A stretch of DNA of 9,116 nucleotides from an uncultured Mesocricetibacter sp. (GTDB taxonomy: Bacteria > Pseudomonadota > Gammaproteobacteria > Enterobacterales > Pasteurellaceae): positions 1-9,116 of the forward strand of contig CAJPST010000093.1 of assembly GCA_905373425.1 (NCBI GenBank), read 5' to 3'. Below are positions 1 to 5,161 of this stretch, piece by piece (within the stretch, counting starts at the first letter, position 1; every line of letters begins with the position of its first letter). The position numbers and the translations under genes are program-made. The notes under the pieces are model-generated. The model did not search any database and had not been told where the DNA came from. It was given only the letters and a program-made list of their open reading frames with translations.

Positions 1-420
1 TGAGTTGAGCACTTCATCTTGTGTAGATAAAAATACCAAACAATTTCCACGATTTTTCATGCGGAAATTCTCCACGCATTTAGTCGCAATGTCTTCATAC
101 TCTTCGGGGCGATCGATTTTGCCCGGCATATTTTCATAGGGAAAGAGGTTCGGGTTAAAAATTGCCTGCTTGATGCCACATAAGAAACCAATGCGTTCAG
201 ACCAATAACCGCCCAATCCCACACCGCAAATTAAAGGGGATTCGTCTTGGCTTTCTTTCACTAATTTATGTACTTCTTTTAATAAAAACTGCATATCATG
301 CTTAGGATGTAAAGTACTGTAATTAATAAAACGTACATCATCGTCAATAAATTTTAACTGTAACACTTTTTCGTGATTACCGGGACTACTGGAATCAAAA
401 CCATGTAAATAAATAATCAT
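1..420 (-). CDS. ycfP: YcfP/UPF0227 alpha/beta-hydrolase-fold protein, 3' end cut by window edge
   Basis: The first 140 codons are present, starting at the ATG at 420 and still open at base 1; E. coli YcfP is 180 residues, so about 40 are missing. The start [18 protein letters not shown] and the later stretch [20 protein letters not shown] are recognisable YcfP signatures. The fold is the alpha/beta hydrolase fold, but the nucleophile elbow reads GVGLGG (about residues 66-71), with Gly where an active hydrolase has Ser. The same is true of E. coli YcfP as I recall it, so this is a family trait and not damage. No enzymatic activity is established as far as I know. The start overlaps the stop of the upstream membrane protease gene (ATGA at 420-417) and a GAGGAG ribosome site at 431-426 lies inside that gene, so the two are probably translated together. 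Cytosolic. Confidence 0.93.
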   Translation of the reverse strand, partial: MIIYLHGFDSSSPGNHEKVLQLKFIDDDVRFINYSTLHPKHDMQFLLKEVHKLVKESQDESPLICGVGLGGYWSERIGFLCGIKQAIFNPNLFPYENMPGKIDRPEEYEDIATKCVENFRMKNRGNCLVFLSTQDEVLNS

Positions 421-1253
421 ATTTTCTCCTCATTCGAATTACTGAATTTTGTAAAAAATAATTGTTTCTCACGAATTAAAATAAATATTACTACACATAA
501 TAAAATAATCGTCTGAATTATCTTACTGTCCGGATGAGTTGCAAATATTTCATTGCTGACATTTGCCGTCATATGAAATAACACGGCAATCATAATACTG
601 CGTCCGGTTTTAAAATATAGCCAATTCATCAAAATAACAAAAATAACCATGCTGACAATAAAATTCAGCATATATTGCCAGCCTTGAACGATTAAATAAC
701 TATGATAATAACCTTTGATGAAAGCAAGCGGTAAATGCCAAAATGCCCAATATAGAGAAAAAACTAAAGATGCGTTAAATAAGTTCATTTTGCTGCATAA
801 CGCATCCGTACCGTAAGAGTGCCAAGCTAACTCTTCTGCAAACGCTGCAAAAGCTAATAAGAACCAGGGTGAAAATAACGCCGAATCAAAACTTGCTTTT
901 CCCGAAATATAAAATTGGCTTAGATCGTGCCCAATAAAAACAGAAAATAATTGTGCGACAATTAATGCCGTGAATGTCATAAAAACAGATAGAAACAAAT
1001 AACGTGTACGAATATGTTTAAATCCGAGAAAACGATTTTTTAAATCATTAAAAAGCACAGGTTTGGAAATAAACAGATATGCTGCCGTTAACATAGGGGT
1101 AATCAAACCTAGAATGCTTAATATCCCTTGCCAAATAATATATTCGTTCTGATTTGGCAAATGACTTATATATGCAGCGATAAACCAAAATGACCAAGGT
1201 AAAAATAATGATATACCATAAAAGAAAAAAGGACGGTCGTAATTCTTAAACAT
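417..1253 (-). CDS. CPBP-family (CAAX protease/bacteriocin-processing) intramembrane protease-like protein
   Basis: A 278-residue very hydrophobic protein with about seven or eight predicted membrane segments. The CPBP (Abi) signature is in the right order: a glutamate pair E140-E141 in [11 protein letters not shown], a WHLP motif with H173, and HMTAN with H227 and N231. These would form the glutamate/histidine active site of this family, which includes Rce1-type CAAX proteases and bacteriocin-immunity proteins. One deviation: motif 1 is normally EExxxR, and here the Arg position is H145. The substrate is unknown. The ATG at 1253 has an AGGAAG ribosome site 4-5 bases upstream. The gene lies 52 bases downstream of rimK and overlaps ycfP by four bases. 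Its base composition is visibly AT-richer than rimK or glnE, which may mean later acquisition or just membrane codon bias. Confidence 0.85.
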   Translation of the reverse strand: MFKNYDRPFFFYGISLFLPWSFWFIAAYISHLPNQNEYIIWQGILSILGLITPMLTAAYLFISKPVLFNDLKNRFLGFKHIRTRYLFLSVFMTFTALIVAQLFSVFIGHDLSQFYISGKASFDSALFSPWFLLAFAAFAEELAWHSYGTDALCSKMNLFNASLVFSLYWAFWHLPLAFIKGYYHSYLIVQGWQYMLNFIVSMVIFVILMNWLYFKTGRSIMIAVLFHMTANVSNEIFATHPDSKIIQTIILLCVVIFILIREKQLFFTKFSNSNEEKI

Positions 1254-1305
1254 TTCTTCCTCACTTAATTTATATAACTAAATGCGTTCTAGAAATTTTA
1301 AAAAA

Positions 1306-2223
1306 TTAGACCGCACTTTTCATGAAAGATTTAACCTTTTTCTCCAGATAAGCAATCATTTGCACTGCAATATCAATACCGTTGGTTTTCTCAATCATTT
1401 CTAACCCCGGGCTAGCGTTGACTTCAAGTACAAGTAAGCCTTGTTCCGAACGGATTAGATCTACTCCTGCGATATCTAAGCCAAGTGTTTGTGCAGCTTT
1501 TACGGCAATTGCTTTTTCCTCTTCGCTCAGTTGAATTTTTTCTGCTGTACCGCCACGGTGGAAATTCGCGCGGAACTCTCCGTTTTGTCCGGTACGTTGC
1601 ATACTCGCGATTACACGATCGCCGATAACAAAACAACGTAAATCAGAACCTTGCGCTTCTTCAATAAAATCTTGCAATAAAACAGGAATATTTGCCTGTT
1701 TCAATGTTTCCAGAATACTGACCGCACTTTGTGGCCGTTCTGCCAGAATCACCCCGATTCCTTGCGAACCGCTCAGGGTTTTCAAAATCGTCGGTGATTT
1801 TACTTGCGCTACTCCGTCTTGGGGTTGGAATTCGCCCCCAATTAAGACTGTATTTGGTATCGCGATTCCCGCCTGAGCCAAAATTTGCAAACTTTGCCAT
1901 TTGTCTCGTGCCTGCAAAAATGAATGTTCGTCATTTAAACAAGGAACGTTTCTGGCGGCGAAATGGCGTAGCACTGCGCAGCCCATTTTTGTGCTTGTAG
2001 AACCGAAACGCGGGATAACCGCATCGTAATCCGGCAATAAATAAGGTTCCGCTTCGTTGTTAGGCTGATAATATAGCTGAAAGTGTGGTCTGTTTTGAGC
2101 GAGTTTTAATAAACAGCGGTTTGGATCAAGAATATCTACTTGATGACCACTTGCTTCCGCCGCTTGTTGTAATCGCATGCAGCTATACAAACGAGGCTCA
2201 CGGCATAACATTAGTAATTTCAT
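1306..2223 (-). CDS. rimK: Ribosomal protein S6--L-glutamate ligase (ATP-grasp)
   Basis: A 305-residue RimK-family ATP-grasp ligase, which adds glutamate residues to the C-terminus of ribosomal protein S6; E. coli RimK also makes poly-alpha-glutamate. It aligns along its length with E. coli RimK (300 residues). Visible landmarks are the N-terminal [12 protein letters not shown] and [13 protein letters not shown], the ATP-binding K148 with the glycine-rich SGSQGIGV loop (151-158), [19 protein letters not shown] (184-202), RANFHRGG (218-225), and the Mg-binding D255 and E267-V-N269 in [10 protein letters not shown]. All expected catalytic positions are present. The ribosome site before ATG 2223 is weak (AAGAAG, distant), and an upstream open frame overlaps the start by ATGA, so coupling is possible. 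The last codons (KSAV, stop) are made from a DNA uptake signal. grxA lies divergently next to it; in E. coli grxA and rimK are also close (grxA-ybjC-nfsA-rimK). Confidence 0.95.
   Translation of the reverse strand: MKLLMLCREPRLYSCMRLQQAAEASGHQVDILDPNRCLLKLAQNRPHFQLYYQPNNEAEPYLLPDYDAVIPRFGSTSTKMGCAVLRHFAARNVPCLNDEHSFLQARDKWQSLQILAQAGIAIPNTVLIGGEFQPQDGVAQVKSPTILKTLSGSQGIGVILAERPQSAVSILETLKQANIPVLLQDFIEEAQGSDLRCFVIGDRVIASMQRTGQNGEFRANFHRGGTAEKIQLSEEEKAIAVKAAQTLGLDIAGVDLIRSEQGLLVLEVNASPGLEMIEKTNGIDIAVQMIAYLEKKVKSFMKSAV
1310..1318 (-). repeat. DNA uptake signal at the 3' end of rimK
   Basis: AAGTGCGGT on the minus strand, encoding the last residues K-S-A-V of RimK, followed by the AT-rich blocks typical of the extended signal. 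Confidence 0.9.
1721..1729 (-). repeat. DNA uptake signal inside rimK
   Basis: Perfect AAGTGCGGT on the minus strand within the rimK coding sequence. Confidence 0.9.
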
Positions 2224-2342
2224 TGTACTTTACTTCTTTGTAAAATTCTGCGTAATCCGTTTGGGTTTCCGAAAAAATCCGCTGATTGTCGAATTAATTC
2301 AGCACCTATTTTTTGTTCAAAAGATAAATTGGTTTCAATATA
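2220..2342 (-). other. Open frame of 40 codons in the rimK leader, no normal start codon, ATGA overlap with rimK
   Basis: On the minus strand a frame is open from just after a TAA (2345-2343) to TGA at 2222-2220, which overlaps the rimK ATG as ATGA. The translation ends with [18 protein letters not shown] and includes LSFEQKIGAELIRQSAD; it reads like ordinary protein, not like junk from AT-rich DNA. I find no in-frame ATG, GTG or TTG in it. It occupies nearly the entire predicted rimK 5' leader. It may be the tail of a decayed upstream gene, a leader peptide using a rare start such as ATT or ATA, or chance. I do not recognise the peptide. Confidence 0.35.
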
Positions 2343-2352
2343 TTATACCAAT
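2328..2352. repeat. Inverted repeat ATTGGT...ACCAAT flanking the rimK -10 box
   Basis: Perfect 6-bp arms at 2328-2333 and 2347-2352 with a 13-base AT-rich centre; the rimK -10 TATAAT lies at the right inner edge. The arm spacing of about two helical turns would suit a dimeric regulator. I cannot assign a regulator. Confidence 0.3.
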
Positions 2353-2369
2353 CGTAATAATGCTGAAAA
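2342..2369 (-). promoter_or_regulatory. Predicted sigma70 promoter for rimK
   Basis: Minus strand: -35 TTTTCA (2369-2364, 4 of 6), 16-base spacer, consensus -10 TATAAT (2347-2342). Transcription would begin near 2335, giving a leader of about 110 bases. Found by eye, not by scoring. Confidence 0.6.
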
Positions 2370-2389
2370 ACACTTTATGCTTTTTTCAG
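2363..2389. repeat. Inverted repeat CTGAAAAA...TTTTTCAG between the rimK and grxA promoters
   Basis: Perfect 8-bp arms (2363-2370 and 2382-2389) around an 11-base centre. The left arm contains the rimK -35 hexamer and the centre/right arm covers the expected grxA -35 region, so a protein bound here could act on both divergent genes. As RNA it could also form a short hairpin, but it lies upstream of the predicted grxA start point. Candidate operator only. Confidence 0.4.
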
Positions 2390-2403
2390 GATTCGGGTAA
2401 AAT
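2375..2403 (+). promoter_or_regulatory. Possible promoter for grxA
   Basis: A fair -10 box TAAAAT at 2398-2403, preceded by GGG, sits about 40 bases before the grxA start. The -35 region (TTATGC at 2375-2380, 17-base spacer) is poor, so the promoter would probably need an activator or the adjacent dyad. Confidence 0.35.
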
Positions 2404-2441
2404 CTTTTAACAAATTACATATGTCTATCAGGAGAAAAATG

Positions 2442-2705
2442 ATGTTCGTTAAAATTTACGGTCGTGTAGGATGTCCCTATTGCGTACGCGCCAAGGCGCT
2501 AGCAGAAAAATTAAAAACCTCAGTAGCGGATTTTAATTATGAATATATTGATATGCATGAAAAAGGGTTGACCAAGGATGATTTGTCAGTATTGGTGGGG
2601 AAAACGGTACAAACCGTGCCACAGGTTTTTATTGATGGCGAGCCTATTGGCGGTTGTACCGATTTTCAGGCAATAATAAAAAAATTGTATTCTATCGAAG
2701 TGTAA
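2442..2705 (+). CDS. grxA: Glutaredoxin 1 (GrxA type)
   Basis: An 87-residue class I dithiol glutaredoxin. It uses glutathione to reduce protein disulfides and ribonucleotide reductase in the cytosol. The redox centre is C11-P-Y-C14 in GRVGCPYCVRAK, followed by the cis-proline motif T58-V-P60 and the glutathione-binding GGCTDF (70-75). The length matches E. coli Grx1 (85 residues), and the sequence follows Grx1 (compare its GCPYCVRAK and IGGYTDF). Start choice: an in-frame ATG exists at 2421, but the AGGAG at 2430-2434 would fall inside that version; it sits 7 bases before ATG 2442 (and 4 before ATG 2439), and MFVKIYGR is the expected family N-terminus. The gene is divergent from rimK and is followed by a strong terminator, so it is probably transcribed alone. 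Confidence 0.95.
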   Translation: MFVKIYGRVGCPYCVRAKALAEKLKTSVADFNYEYIDMHEKGLTKDDLSVLVGKTVQTVPQVFIDGEPIGGCTDFQAIIKKLYSIEV

Positions 2706-2734
2706 TTGTAGTAGTAAAATTGTTATACCTTAAT

Positions 2735-2760
2735 AATCCCGGCATTTGCCGGGATTTTAT
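2735..2760 (+). terminator. Rho-independent terminator of grxA, convergent with the transporter gene
   Basis: A perfect 9-bp stem AATCCCGGC / GCCGGGATT (2735-2743 and 2748-2756) with an ATTT loop, followed by TTAT and AT-rich sequence, 30 bases after the grxA stop. On the minus strand the same stem is followed by only a few T, so it may partly serve the convergent transporter gene too. Confidence 0.85.
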
Positions 2761-2770
2761 ATATATCGGA

Positions 2771-3964
2771 TTAATTCAACCAACCTGCCTGTTGGGCGAT
2801 AAACAATAACGTAAAGCCACTGAGATAAATTAATCCAATAATGGAAAGCCAATATAGTCCGCCTTTTACCTTATGCTCTCCTTTTAGCACTAAAGATAAG
2901 TTCAACCAAGCAAATACCGGAGTGGACACAAAAGAGGCGATCATCGCAAATTTCAGCATTGGACCAACCGCATTATTGAAATAGAAAATTACTGCCAAAC
3001 CGGATAGCGATGCCAAAGTAATCGCAATGTTTAATGTACTGGCGCGATTTTCTTTTTTGTTAAATAGAATGCGCAGACTTTCTATATTGGTACGTGAATA
3101 ACCGTCGATTACGGTAATAGTTGTGCCGAACATACACATGAAAGCGATAAAGGCGATCAGTCCGCGCGCCCATTCGCCGATGGTGGAAGCATACATATTG
3201 ATTAATTGAGCAATATATTTACCTCCAACCATTTCGACACTTTCCGGTGAACCGAATTGTACTAAGGCACCCAATGCTAGGAAATCTATGGCTAAAATTG
3301 CCGTACCGATAAAACCGACATTAAAGTCAAAAATACCATCCTGATAGGATACTTTTGTTAAGCGACGTTTTGCTACCACCCACATGGAATTGACGGCGGA
3401 AATTTCAATCGGTGCAGGCATCCAACCCATTAATGCAACAATAAAAGCTAATGCCGATAAATTCCAAGGCGAAGGAGAAATATAATCCGCCGGTGCTACT
3501 CCTTGCATACCGTTACGCGCTAAAGCAATTGCTACTGCCGCCACAGTGGTAATGGTGAGTGCAATCATGATGAGCTTGGATAAGCCATCTAGAATTCGAT
3601 ATTTTCCAAACAATAAAATTATGACACAACTCGCGATAACAACTAAACTTAAAGTTGGCACAGGAACCGGGAAAGGCAACACAAAAGTCAAAATTGCAGC
3701 ACACAACAAACCTACGGCAGCCGTATTAATCACTGTAGCAAAAACGTTTAAAACAAAGAATACCAGTAAATAAAGCTGGCCTTTTTGACGGTAGCCTTCA
3801 AGCAAAGTGTTGCCCGAATCCAACGTATATTGCACGCCGAAACGAAAAAAAGGATATTTAAATACGTTGGCTAAAATGATAATAAGCGCTAACTGCCAGC
3901 CGTAAATTGCACCTGCTTGAGTCGAAGCAATAATATGTGATCCCCCAACTGCGGCGGATGCCAT
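2771..3964 (-). CDS. Nramp-related (SLC11/LeuT-fold) transporter, 5' end interrupted by an in-frame stop
   Basis: The 397-codon open part encodes an inner-membrane protein with about ten or eleven hydrophobic segments. It resembles the Nramp superfamily: ALGPGILMASAAVGGSH...QAGAIYGWQL at the first helix, a sixth helix with GWMPAPIEIS (180-189), and DGYSRTN (287-293). Canonical Nramp metal ligands are absent: DPGN in helix 1 is replaced by AVGGSH, and the helix-6 MPH by MPAP (M182-A184). It is therefore unlikely to be a normal Mn/Fe importer and fits better with the non-canonical YcsG-like branch (my recollection). The ATG at 3964 is not the natural start: it cuts into helix 1 and has no ribosome site. 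Homologous coding continues upstream to a TAA at 4021-4019 (see next entry). Restored length would be 422 residues, normal for the family. Probably a recent pseudogene, unless the stop is bypassed or a sequence error. Confidence 0.8.
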   Translation of the reverse strand: MASAAVGGSHIIASTQAGAIYGWQLALIIILANVFKYPFFRFGVQYTLDSGNTLLEGYRQKGQLYLLVFFVLNVFATVINTAAVGLLCAAILTFVLPFPVPVPTLSLVVIASCVIILLFGKYRILDGLSKLIMIALTITTVAAVAIALARNGMQGVAPADYISPSPWNLSALAFIVALMGWMPAPIEISAVNSMWVVAKRRLTKVSYQDGIFDFNVGFIGTAILAIDFLALGALVQFGSPESVEMVGGKYIAQLINMYASTIGEWARGLIAFIAFMCMFGTTITVIDGYSRTNIESLRILFNKKENRASTLNIAITLASLSGLAVIFYFNNAVGPMLKFAMIASFVSTPVFAWLNLSLVLKGEHKVKGGLYWLSIIGLIYLSGFTLLFIAQQAGWLN

Positions 3965-4039
3965 CAGAATGCCCGGACCAAGAGCACTGAATTTAGAGGT
4001 CCATGTAGATTTGTTGCTTTACTGCATATTTTCCTGCAT
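3965..4039 (-). pseudogene. Original 5' end of the Nramp-related transporter gene with TAA at codon 7
   Basis: A well-placed start (ATG 4039-4037, GAGGA at 4052-4048, 8-base gap) opens a frame reading MQENMQ, then TAA (4021-4019), then 18 more codons SNKSTWTSKFSALGPGIL running in frame into the long open frame. The GPGIL stretch is the conserved start of Nramp helix 1, so the reading frame on both sides of the stop belongs to one gene. Between the TAA and 3964 there is no ATG, GTG or TTG. A single base change (for example CAA or AAA to TAA) would explain it. Confidence 0.75.
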
Positions 4040-4069
4040 AGTAGTGTTCCTCAAAAAAGAAAGATGAGC

Positions 4070-4099
4070 ATTATACCTTATCTATTAAGGCAATGAAAA
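4070..4099 (-). promoter_or_regulatory. Predicted sigma70 promoter for the Nramp-related gene
   Basis: Minus strand: -35 TTTTCA (4099-4094), 18-base spacer, consensus -10 TATAAT (4075-4070), about 30 bases before the original ATG. An inverted repeat CCTTA-TCTAT-TAAGG (4076-4090) fills the spacer and could be an operator. The promoter being intact suggests that loss of the gene, if real, is recent. Confidence 0.6.
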
Positions 4100-4104
4100 A
4101 CGAA

Positions 4105-4113
4105 AAGTGCGGT
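4105..4113 (+). repeat. DNA uptake signal upstream of the small hydrolase remnant
   Basis: Perfect AAGTGCGGT on the plus strand, followed by CAAATTT; its 3' half is one arm of the hairpin at 4110-4126. It lies between the divergent transporter promoter and the remnant gene. Confidence 0.9.
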
Positions 4114-4136
4114 CAAATTTAGACCGATTTTTCGGT
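4110..4136. terminator. Hairpin overlapping an uptake signal, possible weak terminator
   Basis: CGGTC (4110-4114) pairs with GACCG (4122-4126) around a 7-base loop, followed on the plus strand by ATTTTT; an alternative hairpin ACCGA-TTTT-TCGGT (4123-4136) excludes the first. On the minus strand the stem is followed by CACTTTTCGTTTTT. No gene clearly ends here; it could damp minus-strand readthrough from the tRNA operon. Confidence 0.3.
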
Positions 4137-4152
4137 ATCAAGGGAGGTCTTT

Positions 4153-4515
4153 ATGGATGATGCTATCCTAAAAAATAAGAAAATCCATCAAGCAACTCTT
4201 CTGGCGTATAAAAGCAATCAAAAAGTTGTGGAACTTTCTAAGGGCAGTATGACAAGTGATTCGCCATTTGCCATTGCCGGTATTTCAAAGTTGTATACTC
4301 ATGCGATGGCTTTTCAGTTAATTGATAAGAAACTGCTCACCAAGACGCATTACTATAAGCTTACTGAAGAGAGTATTTCGTCGATTTATAATGGCGATTA
4401 TACCTCTAATTGGCAGAAATATTTATCAACGCAAATGGCGCAGGGCGGTATTGTTTCCACGAATAATGAATTAACTAAATTCAACATCGATCGTTTGAAG
4501 CAATATATCGAGTGA
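4153..4515 (+). CDS. Small beta-lactamase-fold (serine hydrolase family) protein, truncated and lacking the nucleophile
   Basis: A 120-codon frame with a strong ribosome site (AGGGAGG at 4141-4147, five bases before ATG). Residues 11-62 follow the N-terminal part of class C beta-lactamase-like proteins: a strand pair, then [20 protein letters not shown], which matches the usual F-R-I-G-S-x-S/T-K-x-F-T stretch. The SxxK nucleophile position is G43 here (G43-I-S-K46), so the catalytic Ser is missing. Residues 97-110 ([15 protein letters not shown]) match the family's later AGGxxSTxxDLxKF segment, which in intact proteins of 300-400 residues lies more than 100 residues further on. The Tyr-motif core and the C-terminal half are absent. 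This looks like an internally deleted remnant, or a very small inactive paralog. No signal peptide. No function assigned. Confidence 0.6.
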   Translation: MDDAILKNKKIHQATLLAYKSNQKVVELSKGSMTSDSPFAIAGISKLYTHAMAFQLIDKKLLTKTHYYKLTEESISSIYNGDYTSNWQKYLSTQMAQGGIVSTNNELTKFNIDRLKQYIE

Positions 4516-4536
4516 TAGATAAGTTATAGATAAATA

Positions 4537-4611
4537 TGGCTGGGGTACTAGGATTCGAACCTAGGTATGACGGGATCAAAACCCGTTGCCTTACCGCTTG
4601 GCGATACCCCA
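4537..4611 (-). tRNA. tRNA-Gln (anticodon TTG), distal copy
   Basis: 75 bases with encoded CCA (TGG at 4537-4539 on the plus strand), 7-bp acceptor TGGGGTA/TACCCCA, discriminator G, anticodon loop TTTTGAT and T-loop GGTTCGAATCC. Identical over all 75 bases to the copy at 4656-4730. Last tRNA of the operon; no clear terminator follows. Confidence 0.98.
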
Positions 4612-4655
4612 ATAGAAATAGTTGAGAGTAATATTTAAGAAGTAGTTTGATAGTA

Positions 4656-4730
4656 TGGCTGGGGTACTAGGATTCGAACCTAGGTATGACGGGATCAAAA
4701 CCCGTTGCCTTACCGCTTGGCGATACCCCA
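4656..4730 (-). tRNA. tRNA-Gln (anticodon TTG), proximal copy
   Basis: Identical in sequence and structure to the distal copy, separated from it by 44 bases. Together they correspond in order to E. coli glnU and glnW. Confidence 0.98.
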
Positions 4731-4759
4731 TTAACTAAAATGATTTGCAAGCTGATGAA

Positions 4760-4844
4760 TGGTGCGGGAAGAGGGACTTGAACCCACACACCTCGCGGCG
4801 CCGGAACCTAAATCCGGTGCGTCTACCAATTTCGCCATTCCCGC
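4760..4844 (-). tRNA. tRNA-Leu (anticodon TAG)
   Basis: 85-base type II tRNA with long variable arm and encoded CCA (4760-4762). Acceptor GCGGGAA pairs with TTCCCGC, discriminator A, anticodon loop TTTAGGT, T-arm GGGTTCAAGTCCC. Corresponds to E. coli leuW by anticodon, length and position in the operon; it reads CUN leucine codons. Confidence 0.98.
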
Positions 4845-4849
4845 GCAAA

Positions 4850-4926
4850 TGGTGGCTATGACGGGATTCGAACCTGTGACCCCAACATTATGAGTGTTGT
4901 GCTCTAACCAACTGAGCTACATAGCC
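4850..4926 (-). tRNA. tRNA-Met (anticodon CAT, elongator)
   Basis: 77 bases with encoded CCA (4850-4852); acceptor GGCTATG/CATAGCC, discriminator A, anticodon stem-loop CAACA-CTCATAA-TGTTG. The paired 1-72 position and the likeness to E. coli metT indicate the elongator and not the initiator. First tRNA of the operon. Confidence 0.97.
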
Positions 4927-4967
4927 ATTTAATAATTTGCGCCACCGACATCGGCTGTGCGGAGCGT

Positions 4968-4996
4968 ATTATGCGGATATACACCTTACTCGTCAA
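4968..4996 (-). promoter_or_regulatory. Strong promoter of the Met-Leu-Gln-Gln tRNA operon, stringent-type discriminator
   Basis: Minus strand: -35 TTGACG (4996-4991, 5 of 6), exact 17-base spacer, -10 CATAAT (4973-4968, 5 of 6), then a GC-rich ACGCTCCGCAC around the start point, as in ppGpp-controlled stable RNA promoters. Upstream bases 5000-5035 contain A/T runs that could act as an UP element. It drives the tRNA cluster down to at least 4537. Confidence 0.8.
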
Positions 4997-5115
4997 CTCT
5001 TTTTTGCAGAAAAGCACGTTTTTTTACTTATTAGGATAGAGATTAAGCAGATTGTCTCAAATTTATCCAATCAGAGAATTTGGTAAAATATACTAAAAAT
5101 GCTCTGTGCCAAATA

Positions 5116-5157
5116 CAAAAACAGCCCAAAAAGCAACCGCACTTTGGGGTGTTTTTT
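5116..5157 (-). terminator. Terminator of glnE containing an uptake signal in its loop
   Basis: CCCAAA (5125-5130) pairs with TTTGGG (5143-5148) around a 12-base loop that carries most of an uptake signal. On the minus strand the stem, a few bases after the glnE stop, is followed by CTGTTTTTG; on the plus strand by GTGTTTTTT, so it could work in both directions. Stem is short. Confidence 0.55.
5136..5144 (-). repeat. DNA uptake signal in the glnE terminator
   Basis: Perfect AAGTGCGGT on the minus strand, mostly in the loop of the terminator hairpin. Confidence 0.9.
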
Positions 5158-5161
5158 AGTC

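Noticed and set aside
2081..2089. AAGTGTGGT, uptake signal with one mismatch in rimK
   Set aside because: The core G-C step is changed; single-mismatch copies are common by chance.
2371..2380. CACTTTATGC, identical to a stretch of the E. coli lac promoter region
   Set aside because: The lac -35 and -10 themselves are not present; coincidence.
2177..2410. Plus-strand open frame of 77 codons across the rimK start and intergenic region
   Set aside because: It starts inside rimK antisense, has no ribosome site, and overlaps the promoter region; the minus-strand reading is better supported.
2754..2766. Short TA dinucleotide run (ATTTTATATATAT)
   Set aside because: Too short for a slippage locus and lies in the tail of a terminator between convergent genes.
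3513..3773. Open frames in other frames inside the transporter gene on both strands
   Set aside because: They lie wholly inside a recognisable membrane protein and have no family resemblance.
4537..4926. Integration site or mobile element at the tRNA cluster
   Set aside because: No integrase, no partial tRNA repeat beyond the two full Gln genes, and conserved genes lie on both sides.
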